64,000 nt of DNA from Ulota crispa (Eukaryota; Streptophyta; Bryopsida; Orthotrichales; Orthotrichaceae): assembly GCA_963920765.1 (NCBI GenBank), contig OY987244.1:20316358-20380357 (forward strand), written 5' to 3'. Every line of letters begins with the position of its first letter. Position 1 is the first letter of the stretch. A program made the position numbers and the translations under genes. The notes beneath the pieces were generated by a model. It had not been told where the DNA came from and did no database searches. It worked only from the letters and a program-made list of their open reading frames with translations. Below, piece by piece: positions 47,362 to 56,260 of this stretch.

Positions 47362-48096
47362 TGGAAGTCTGTGTCTGTGATTCACGACGATGAACAGTTC
47401 CAAAACAATAAGCAAATGCTGTCTCAGATAACCCTAGGATCCGTTGAGGGGTTTATCAGAAAACCTGGTTGTGAAAGCTGGATTGTGGAACAAGGTAAAT
47501 TTAGCACTTGTCATGACAACTGCAAATTTAAAACAATTCAATCCCTCAGAAGAATTTTCATTCATTATATTTTAGTTAGTAAACAGTACTCGTGGGCACT
47601 ACAAGGAATCCTGTTCACTCACAAATACATACTGCAAATTAGGCGATCTGAATATGGAAGTGAATACCTTGGGACAGCTCATTGCCAAGGGACCCAGAAG
47701 TGCCACTAGCTCAGAAGTTCGGGCAACGTACATCCTCTTCATTAGTGTGTATCTACTGTCAAGAAGCATCCTTGCTTTTTTGGAAAGGATAAGAACCTTG
47801 AAACAAATTTTCAACAAAATTTTCTTGCATACTACTAACTTTAATTCATGTTTTCTGAACTCTTTTGGAATTAGTCATGAATATTTGACATTGTAACAAC
47901 ATAGGACCCCAGAGCATTTCGTTCACACATTGAAAACTTCTGCACGTACCTTTATATTGGATTCTATCACAATGAGGACGTGAAGGACCATCTCCATAGG
48001 ACATTTACCAACAAACTAGAGTATCCGAAGAATGTGATACATTCTTTGGTCCTTGCATTTGCCAACAAGCGCATCAGAAAGAATGTGACCAGTTGA
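47362..48096 (+). CDS. Unidentified spliced gene, at least three exons
   Basis: I do not recognise the protein. Exon-like pieces are 47362-47494 (after CTCTCACCCAG; ends CAAG|GTAAAT), 47643-47727 (ends GCAAC|GTACAT) and 47913-48096 (after CCCAG; ends in TGA). The phases agree and give WKSVSVIHDDEQFQNNKQML..., DLNMEVNTLGQLIAKGPRS and AFRSHIENFCTYLYIGFYHN..., ending LAFANKRIRKNVTS. The last exon is helix-like, Lys/Arg/His-rich and clearly coding in style. The 47727 donor is weak, and the true start may be further upstream or lost to the TE cluster. The stop is only 28 bp from the stop of the convergent methyltransferase gene, so the two 3' UTRs must overlap. It could be an intact short gene or a 5'-truncated relic. 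Confidence 0.45.
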
Positions 48097-48124
48097 AATG
48101 GGTGAGCCTAGTACCCTCCCTTAT

Positions 48125-48787
48125 TTAGGCTTTGGAAATGGCTCTCTCCCAGCGAGAGAGCTTCTCCAGACCTCGCCGTGCGTCCGAGGTGGGAACATCG
48201 ACATCGCAGCTGACGAGGCGGAACCCCCAAGGACTCAACACCTTCTCGTACGCCTCTACGGAGACCGAGAACGGGGGTCCGCCGTCATGCTCATCCAACG
48301 GGAACATCAGCGTCAACAGCTCCCCATCCAACGCAAGCAGCTCCGCCATCTTCGCCGCCCACCGCGGCCTCATGCTCGGCTCCAGCGCGCAGAAAAAGGT
48401 ATAATCAAACACCACGTCGAACTTGAACGGGGGACTGAAGGAAAAGAAATCTGCATTCTGAAACTGCACAAACCCGGCCTGCGGGGATTTCTGCGCCAAC
48501 AGCTGCGCTTGCTGGACGGCGGTGGCGGAGATGTCGAGGCCGGTGACGGTGCGGGTGGGGCTGCCCATGGCCACCACATCATACCCGGAGCCACAACCGG
48601 GGACCAGAACCCTGCCGTCGCGGAGCTGGTTCGTTTTCAGCAGGTGGGAGACTGCGGGAGTCACGCCTTTCGCGTCCCAGGGCGTGACCCCCTCCTTCCA
48701 TAGCTGCTCCCACGCCTTCTCCAGGGGTTGCGTTCCTACTATGTCACGCATTCGAGATACCTGGACAGACCTCGGTGGTGGCTCCAT
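48125..48787 (-). CDS. HOL-like: Halide/thiol (TPMT-family) methyltransferase, intronless
   Basis: SAM-dependent methyltransferase of the thiopurine methyltransferase family, closest in pattern to plant HOL (harmless to ozone layer) enzymes. These methylate halides, thiocyanate or bisulfide, giving methyl halides or methylthiols. From ATG at 48787 it gives 220 residues. Landmarks are WEQLWKEGVTPWDAKGVTPA, motif I LVPGCGSGYDVVAM, motif II GLDISATAV, the FDYTFFCALEPSMRPRWA stretch typical of HOL, LLTLMFPLDEHDGGPPFSVS and the C-terminal KLSRWER. Length is usual for the family, so it looks complete. No intron interrupts it, and the coding sequence is far GC-richer than its flanks. No transit or signal peptide is obvious. 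Substrate is inferred from family membership only. Confidence 0.93.
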   Translation of the reverse strand: MEPPPRSVQVSRMRDIVGTQPLEKAWEQLWKEGVTPWDAKGVTPAVSHLLKTNQLRDGRVLVPGCGSGYDVVAMGSPTRTVTGLDISATAVQQAQLLAQKSPQAGFVQFQNADFFSFSPPFKFDVVFDYTFFCALEPSMRPRWAAKMAELLALDGELLTLMFPLDEHDGGPPFSVSVEAYEKVLSPWGFRLVSCDVDVPTSDARRGLEKLSRWERAISKA

Positions 48788-51700
48788 CGGGGTTGCGTCC
48801 TGGTTTGTGGAATTCAGAATTGCTGACTGTGTCGTATAAAAAGGTTTCGCCTGAACACGATAAGAACACCAATGTTTTCATACCAGGCCTTCGGGGAAGA
48901 GAACCCCAATGGATACATAGTCGCTTGAAAATTAACGTAACTGGAAGTGCCTAAAACCCTAATACCATCTTTTATATTGACCCTTGATACCAACACCAAC
49001 TCCCTCTGGGGTGACTTTCAATCTAAATTAATGAGCAAATTGGGTGTGAACATAACTTGAAAAATGTCCGCAGCCCAGTAATTTTTGAATGGAAGTGGAA
49101 ACGGAAAAGAAGTCATCATGCAGTAAGTGAGAAAATTTGATGGTCTTAAAGTGACGGCAAGAGCATCCTCTACCTAATAACCTGGAAGAACAAAAGGTTC
49201 GTGCAAGACTCTCTTGTATCCAGATCGTACAATGGTCCAGAAAGGAGCAATCAAACATCCGCCTCACTCAGCACATCTGATGGAAATCAGTATGTAAGTG
49301 AAGAGACAACGAGCACAGAAGAAGTAATTGAAAAAGGCGACAATTCAGAGAAAACTACGAAGTACCGAAATACTAACCGGATAGGAGACGTTCGGGTTGT
49401 GTAGCATTCTATTCCTTGAATAAAAACGACAAGCTACTCTCCTCGCACAAGCTAAAACCCTGAAAGACACAACCATGTTGATCAGCTCACATCGGCACGA
49501 AATTAGGTCAAGCATGCGAGTTGAATATGAAATTCGAAGCCTTTGCCCACAGCGGAGTACACAAAGCCATGCCTGATGGTCGAACTTATCTGGTGACGTA
49601 CGCGTCATTGAGAGGATGCAAAACAACTTTCAGAAGGAATGTACCTTGGATTGGAATAAGAATGTTGCCCCACTTGCACAGAATTTGCACACACGATGTG
49701 CTGCAACGCAAAATTCTTAATCATGTCAAACCAGAGAGCCACTCCAAACGCACGAGTTCCCGCTTCTCCTCCCCACGTACACGCAGCTGTAACCACAATT
49801 GCGCTTCAATCGCTACCGCAAACCTTAAACCTAAGTCACATTGAGATACGGGAGTCCACATTTTGTCAGAAATCCTCCAAGACTCTAGTCTCTTCCTCTC
49901 AAGCAAAGAGATTCGATTTATCAACGCTCAACATGGCGCATGAAAGCATTTGAGAATACGAAATTCGACGATCGACTTACCACAGTCAGCGACTCTGCTT
50001 GCGCCGCAATCTTGTTTGCAAATTCTTCCTGATGGTAGTTCTCGAAACCTCGACCACAATCCAATACGTAAACGTCGCATGAACAAAATCCTTTGTATTT
50101 TCGGTTGCGCTTATAGTTGTAAACACAACGACGGAAATTGCAATGGAAATTACTGAGTGATGCTACTCTGCGTAACTGGAATGACTTAATGACGGAAATT
50201 GCTGAGTGTGTCACGGACGGTGCGTAACGTCAATCCTGCCATTAGAACGTGAGAATGCAATGGCCTTATCCTATACAAACTTGGCTGCGGCTGATAAGGG
50301 TGCTTAACCCCTAAAGGATGTGCCTACCAAAAGTGTTGTATGTATTTGTAGGAGAACCATTTAGTACTTGAAAAGAAAATTTTACAACAAATGTCAAAAT
50401 TTCCCCAAAAAATCCTAGTTGACTAGTATTATGTTTTTGATTTGGTTTGAAATTTACAACTTCAATGGGATTCACATGCTATCCAAATACCCCATTTATA
50501 TACAACACGGGAGTTCGTGTACAAAACAACAACATCCTTTAGGGTTAATCAAAATTGCTTACGACTTGTGGAAATTGGTTCCTACCACAAGATGGCGTGT
50601 TCCAATGCCAAATCCCTTTTGGAGATGGCAAAGAAATTGTAGTGAGACAGCTAAGGTAGAGCCGCCCATACCCGGTCATTTAAGCTCCTACAAGACAGCA
50701 CATTAGAGCAACAATGTGGGGTATTTTTTTTTGGGTGGTTTCATACAAAACATTGCGACACAAATTTTTTCAGAATTTTCATGCAAAATTGAGTTTTATA
50801 CAACTTCTGAAGTGCATAAAGTGTTTGGAACCCATACCCAATCACAAGACAATCTTGATCTCAATCATAGCCAAAACACTTCTCGTTTACTACTTCTTTC
50901 CTTCTTTTGAGACACATGTCATGACTTCATTTGTCTTAAAGGGAAAAATTTGACATTCCAATGTTTAGAAATAGGCTGGTTGGACCCAAAACACCCTAGT
51001 GGTTGGGAATAGAACCCCGCTTGGGAATGGGCGTCTTTACCTTTGGGAGGTAAGAGCATCTCCACCGTGCACTCAATCGCTCACTTAATCGGAACTTAAG
51101 CGTGCATACAATGCTTTAAGCCTCTATTGCATTCTTGCTAAACAACTTCCAGCTTTCTCGGGCAACGCTACAGTGGTGCCTCCATAGGATTAACCTATGT
51201 AACAAAAATGCTTCCCTAACATGACTATCCTTGTCTCAATCAGGCCAGGAACATATGTTCTTTGCCTGGGTTAGAAAAAATGTTTCCATAAGAAAAAAGC
51301 ACCTCTTGCATTAATGTCCAGGGGCTGCTTTATGAACAAAAAGTGTCTACGTAAGAGAAATTTGCCTTTATGGCACCCCACATGCAGGGAGGAAGTCTAG
51401 AAGCATGGCTTTACTACAGTGGATGCTTCCGTAAGATGAAAAGAAATTCTGTCCGGATGCCTTCATGTTAACCATGCACTATTGTATAAGGCTACGTGCA
51501 TGCATACTTTGAAGCTCGTTACCGAGCACGCAAGAGCTTCCATGACTACCCAAATCTTCTGATTGTGAAAGATTCATTCTATCATGTTCTCACATGTCCG
51601 CGTGAAGCGTGCATGCGGTGGGAAGGTGCCGTGAGAAGCGGGGAGCTTCCTGAATCCCTTCCAGTTTCGCCTCTTCCGCCTCAGCCATCGACCCTCTCTC

Positions 51701-52496
51701 TTGCTTTACAGCTTGGGTCCCATGGATTGCACGTGCACATTGCGTATTCGCGGTGTATGCGCTTCCGATTTGCTTCTGGTGAAGAGGCACCAATAGGCAG
51801 CGATGCCCTAACGATCGTGCTCCAAACCCTGGTGAATATGATCGAGGTCCTTGTTCCCCACTGAGTTCCCGCAATACCAGCAACATGAACATGTGCTTAC
51901 AGATTATCTGAAACGGAAAGAACAAGCGTCCAACCTTGACGGCGCCTTCAGGCCAATTGGTGTACTGATCAAACCCGTAGCAAACCCTTTCAAAACTCCT
52001 AACACCCAAAAAAACAGGGGGTGTGAGGAAGAGAATAGCAAACGTACTTGAAAAGAGAATGCGTCGATTGCCGCACCACAAGACCGCCCTCAATTGGCAC
52101 GAGCATTTCTTGAAAAGAATTATATACACGAAACATTCACTCCCAATCCATTAACACAGAATACTTGCCAGAATCTTGAGCTTTCTGTCCTCAACCCAGA
52201 GACTCGTCCCGTATTGAGACGCTACGAAGCAATCATAGATCCTCAGAAAATGAAAGAACCTCCCAACTTCGTCGCACTGGGCAATGCTCGAAGTGAACTC
52301 TCTCAGGGTAAATGTACGAGTTTCCGAAGAAGGTGCTTGCCAGGATCTTCCTGGAGAATGCTTGGCAGAACTTCAACTTGCTGCTTGAAAATACTCCAAC
52401 AGTTAGAGCAACTCCATTGCATCAACGTAATAGCAAACGTGAACGGTGTTATGGAGACTGTAATCGCGACAGTACGAGTGTATTCATGCGACCGTT
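48788..52496. other. Stretch with exon-like islands but no identified gene
   Basis: Several GC-richer islands occur. On plus, 49160-49404 reads DGKSILYLITWKNKRFVQDS... then a Ser/Thr/Glu-rich tail. On plus, 52094-52307 is open to a donor-like CAGG|GTAAAT. On minus, 50060-49981 (ENYHQEEFANKIAAQAESLT) ends in GTG|GTAAGT. On minus, an ATG at 51688 (MAEAEEAKLEGIQEAPRFSR) is followed by a GTGAGA donor. They could be exons of one or more minus- and plus-strand genes or decayed fragments. I could not join them into a model. Confidence 0.3.
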
Positions 52497-52637
52497 ATGG
52501 GCGATGGGATGGTGGGGCTGGTGACGTTGGACAGACCCAAGGCTCTGATTGCTCTCTTGCACGCCCTCATGGTGGAGGTTGTGGATGCCTTGCACATGTT
52601 CGATGCTTCCCCTCACGTGGGTGCTCCATTCCACTGA
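52497..52637 (+). pseudogene. Enoyl-CoA hydratase (crotonase) fragment, broken
   Basis: A 46-codon stretch, MGDGMVGLVTLDRPKALIAL followed by LHALMVEVVDALHMFDASPH, matches the N-terminal strand-helix of mitochondrial-type enoyl-CoA hydratases (family pattern GLITLNRPKALNAL...LMEELVDAL..FDAD..VGAIVLTG). After VGA the expected IVLTG is lost and the frame meets TGA. No oxyanion-hole or catalytic Glu segments follow. It is one isolated exon-sized remnant. It ends about 160 bp before the U6 promoter elements. Confidence 0.55.
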
Positions 52638-52803
52638 GGTCAGCAGCATCCAAACACATGATTCTGACAAATGTCTCATGCTTCAATTAAACATCAAACT
52701 TCAGAAGTTGTGTACATCTAGGTTGTGTCTATGCCGAGGAAAGTGTAGGCGTTCGTGCACCAGTAATTGTCATCGTCATCATTGCATGCCTTCTGGAACT
52801 ATA

Positions 52804-52840
52804 TCCCATAAGGACCTAGGACTGAATGCCTAGCTATATA
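52804..52840 (+). promoter_or_regulatory. Pol III type 3 promoter of U6 (USE-like box and TATA box)
   Basis: TATATA at 52835-52840 lies 26-31 bases before the first U6 base, the standard place. TCCCATAAGG at 52804-52813 partly matches the plant upstream sequence element (TCCCACATCG), about 21 bases before the TATA box. The spacing fits plant pol III snRNA genes. The USE match is imperfect. Confidence 0.6.
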
Positions 52841-52865
52841 GGCTTGTAGAAGCTGCATCTCATTT

Positions 52866-52885
52866 GTCTCTTCGGAGACATCTGA

Positions 52886-52917
<32 letters not shown>

Positions 52918-52967
52918 GGCCCCTGCGCAAGGATGACACGCACAAATCGAGAAATGGTCCAAATTTT
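52866..52967 (+). ncRNA. U6: U6 spliceosomal snRNA
   Basis: U6 RNA forms the catalytic core of the spliceosome with U2 and U5. The 102-base sequence starts GTCTCTTCGGAGACATC (5' stem-loop) and contains the invariant ACAGAGA box (about 52901-52907, needed for 5' splice-site pairing), the AGC triad with GATTAGCATGGCCCC, and GATGACACGC. It closes with CAAATCGAGAAATGGTCC and AAATTTT. Relative to the common plant sequence the 5' stem has a paired C-to-T and G-to-A change, which keeps the hairpin. All functional boxes are intact and a pol III promoter and terminator are in place, so it is probably expressed. Confidence 0.97.
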
Positions 52968-52970
52968 TTT
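52964..52970 (+). terminator. Pol III T-run terminator of U6
   Basis: A run of seven T directly follows the U6 coding region, as RNA polymerase III termination needs. Confidence 0.9.
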
Positions 52971-54563
52971 CCCTTTTAAATACAAAATGCTCGTGTTATC
53001 TAACTTGCGATCAAGAGATTCAAGACCTGCTTGAGATGCTCAACTACAGTAATGCATATCCTAAGAATTAATATGCACTTATCGTTTCAGAAGCAAATTT
53101 TGAACATTTTTCAATAAACTTCAGTTCATCATAACCTTTTGCGTACAGTGTTCAAAGAATACATTAGCTCAATATCAAAAGTTGCAATTGAAGGTGCCCT
53201 TACCTAGTAGCCTTAGATTTGTAGTTTAGAATCAATTTTCAATCATCACTATTTTACAAAGGGAATCACCTATGTTTTTTGATGGACATAATTAGATGAT
53301 CCTGAAGAGGCAGTAAACATGATACCACTTGAATATCTACAATTGTAACTTTTGGTTAATTGAAGAGCTCACATTCATCAGCAAGCTTATGGGTAGCTTT
53401 CATGTGACTAGCCAATAAGACATGCCATAATCGCCTCGATACTTGGAATTTGACAATGGCTTCCACTTTCGTTTTTCATGAGTGGGTTTGTGGACTTCAA
53501 TGGTAACGCTCTGCAAACTCTCAATGACATTGTCTTAGCTGAACGAACAGTTTTTAAACTATGAGCTAACATAGTTCAAAAGCACAAACCCTCTTTACTA
53601 GTGAGCTCAAGATGAATCAGGTTCTGTAACCACACTTCAACCTCTTACTAGATCCACTCCGTTCAAGTGACTGATCCTGGGAAAGGTGATGTCCGGTTTA
53701 GGGAATGAGCATTTTTCCAATAGATTGTATTGATAACGAAACTTGTAAATTCCAAAACACAAACCAAATCTCCATCCAATAAACCTACTCCAAATTCCAA
53801 CCTTTGGTATAATCCTGAGATGAAATCTAATGCTAGAGGAGATCGAAGCGGAAAAAACTGGAGGACATGTCGTAGCAAGCACGCCACATCGATATACGCA
53901 CGTTGTCAAGTTTAGCAACCTCGTTACCCAGATTTACCTCCACCTTTTCCCCTGCAGAAACAAGAGAGAATCAGGTTAAATTCAGGAGCACAAATCATGT
54001 ACTGTTTATATTTGATCTGCACAGAGTATTAACTGAAGAAACGAAGCCATTAATCACAAATGTCTTGACTCCAAAATTTTAATGTATAAATTTTCTGCAG
54101 ATACTACAATCTTCTGGATAATCCTCATTGATTGAAAAAGTCAAAATAACCTATTCAACAATCTTAGAATGCCGTTATGCAAAAACCATTCTTTGGAATG
54201 ATGACCACAACATACTCCTATTTGCTGGTATGCATGTCTCCTTTTCATTGGGCACTGTAGTATATTCTTGAACCATTGCTGAGGTTTTCCCATGGGATAC
54301 ATCCAATGAAGGTATTCTCTAGGAGACAAATAATGATTACCAGCTTTGACTATGAGTTGGATCAATTGTTCCAGCATTACTGTTAATAGAGATCCAAGTG
54401 GATTTCAATACTGTTTCAGTATTGTCTTTGTGTCAGTAAAGAAAGGATGCTGGAATCCATAATTTAATGGGTCAGGACTGTTGAATACTGAATTTAATGT
54501 AATGGGACTTTCTTGATGTAGATACAAGATTGGAAAGCACGCACACAAGTGTAGAAAGAGAGC
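52971..54563. other. Intergenic DNA and 3' flank of the COR413-like gene
   Basis: No gene identified. On minus, 54377-54141 is open for 78 codons (MLEQLIQLIVKAGNHYLSPR...), without recognised family. On minus a good acceptor (TTTCTGCAG, ending 53952) could join to the GTGAGC at 54567 as an alternative last exon of the COR413-like gene. Confidence 0.35.
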
Positions 54564-55016
54564 TCACGTAGCATGCATGCCGAAGAAGAAGATACAGGCG
54601 ACGGTGGTGAACAAAATGGCGCAGCTCGCGACAAGGCGTTCTCGTTTGAAAGCGTTGAAGAAGCCGCCCATGTATGAAAAATACTGGTAAGCACAGATGC
54701 TGGCGACCACCGTGGACGCCGTGGTGCCACCGAGCGTGCCTCGAATGCTCACGGCCGAGGCAGGCGCCGTGGCGATGAAGAGGTACACGGTGAGCGGAAA
54801 CTCAAGCGGACCGGGGATGTGGTAGAACACTTTCATCGCTAAGCCGATGCAGGCCACCCAAAGGCCGTATTCGCCCTTGATCCCGGTGATGAGGTCGTTC
54901 GGCGACTCCAACGCGAGGATAATCACAAAGCACTGCTTCCGCGCCCCCGGGTCGCTCTTCAGGAGCAACACTGTGCACGCCGCGGCTATTCCCCATCGCA
55001 AAGCCTCTGTCGACAT
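54564..55016 (-). CDS. COR413-type membrane protein (COR413im-like)
   Basis: The cold-regulated 413 family consists of small multispanning plant proteins of the plasma membrane (pm) or chloroplast inner envelope (im) linked to cold and dehydration tolerance. From ATG at 55016 the frame gives 150 residues. Hallmarks are FVIILALESPNDLITGIKGE, YGLWVACIGLAMKVFYHIPG, PLEFPLTVYLFIATAPASAV and SIRGTLGGT, then YQYFSYMGGFFNAFKRE and a last hydrophobic helix. About five to six membrane segments can be counted. The sequence (IKGEYG.W, PG.LE.P, LRGT-like SIRGT) resembles the im type. Yet no transit peptide precedes residue 1, and an in-frame TAG lies just upstream. Starting at TTG instead would be unusual. 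An out-of-frame ATG five bases upstream opens an 11-codon uORF. Confidence 0.88.
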   Translation of the reverse strand: MSTEALRWGIAAACTVLLLKSDPGARKQCFVIILALESPNDLITGIKGEYGLWVACIGLAMKVFYHIPGPLEFPLTVYLFIATAPASAVSIRGTLGGTTASTVVASICAYQYFSYMGGFFNAFKRERLVASCAILFTTVACIFFFGMHAT

Positions 55017-55368
55017 TCCATACAAACCCTAATTCTCAACCACCGGCTCGCCACGACCTTCAGCGCTTCGTTTTGCGGCTGTCACCTCGACTTCCTGGCT
55101 CTCACAGATTTTCAATAATGTTCTGATACACTTGATCTCAACATCGCCGAATCTTGAAACCCTAAACCCCATGAACGTTCTTCGATTACGTGAAGTACTC
55201 ACTCCATTCATGCTTCTGAGCCTCGATCTTGGACACATCGATGATCTACTGCACGTAGGGTGAGCTGTGTTGTTGCCAGCATGTGAACACGCGCGAGGAT
55301 TCCGTTAGCCGGCCAGATTGCAAAAGGCGCAACGAGATTCAAAATCATCCCCTCAGCTTCCAATTTCC

Positions 55369-55896
55369 ATGAAATTTGTCAAAAAAAAAGTTGGGAATCA
55401 TCTGCAAGTCACTCAGAAAATGGCCTTCAGTTCTGATTTCCCTACAACTTCGCCATCGCCAGCTGAATCCTGCAACTCAACGGTCATCCCTTCAGCAACA
55501 AGCTACAGTAGTAAATCAACAGGCACAACTTGGATGGAGACAGGGTTCGGGGAGAACCGGCGGTTAGTGTAGTAGCAGCCGGTTGAAATTGCAAAAAACC
55601 ATGTCCATTTTCAAATTAATCTAAATATAGTACTTTTACAATAAAAATTTAGAAATTTTACAGAAAATAACCAGTCCATTTTAGTGCAAATCCGGTTGAA
55701 ACTGGACACTGCTGGATTTCAACCGGTGAAACTAAAATTTCTCCCCGAACCCTGGATGGAGAGGGTGGCGGATGAATGTAGACCGATGAGGCAGGAACTA
55801 GGATGTCGTTCTTCATCCAGATGGCTTGGGAACAGGTTCACCACATCGGGAACGCCTCTAGAAACGTCCATGAGCTCACCATGGATCCACTTCTGA
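55369..55896 (+). pseudogene. Open frame interrupted by a hAT MITE (uncertain gene)
   Basis: ATG at 55369 opens a Ser/Thr/Pro-rich frame (MKFVKKKVGNHLQVTQKMAF...) up to the MITE at 55541. After the MITE and its duplicated target the same frame goes on (ERVADECRPMRQELGCRSSS...) to TGA at 55896. With the insertion removed it would be one frame of about 100 codons. There is no recognised domain and the composition is not decisive, so this may be chance. It sits between the divergent COR413-like and haemoglobin genes. Confidence 0.25.
55541..55754. mobile_element. hAT MITE with 8-bp target duplication
   Basis: The element begins CAGGGTTCGGGGAGAA and ends TTCTCCCCGAACCCTG, perfect 16-bp inverted repeats with the CAGGG-type hAT terminus. 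GATGGAGA stands on both sides (55533-55540 and 55755-55762), the 8-bp duplication of hAT elements. It is 214 bp and non-coding, with a repeated CCGGTTGAAA motif inside. The intact ends suggest recent arrival. Confidence 0.93.
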
Positions 55897-56260
55897 CTCA
55901 GCACTTCGAAAAGCACACTACAGACCTAAAACCGAGCCTGGACATGTGCCTGACACACGCTTCCGAGCCTACGAACTGGATGGAATCTCGGAGGCTAGGC
56001 AGATGACGATGCTCGGCAGCGCTAGAGCCGCCACCGAACCTATCCCGAGCCTGAATCCATGTCTTTCCCGTGTCTCGTAAGCATGTCGGAGTTCGCACCC
56101 AAAACTAGTTTTTTTTGAAGCTCCGCCATCGCCAAAGTGGGTTTCTCCAACTTAAGTTTAGTGTGTTAATTTCCTGTGGAGGGAATTGAGAGACTAAGAT
56201 ACTTTACAATAATTTGGTGTACTCTGGGAATTTTGCATATTTCGGAATTTTTTGGGAAGA

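Noticed and set aside
48098..48703. 201-codon plus-strand frame
   Set aside because: It is the antisense shadow of the GC-rich methyltransferase gene, rich in Arg/Gly/Pro without domains.
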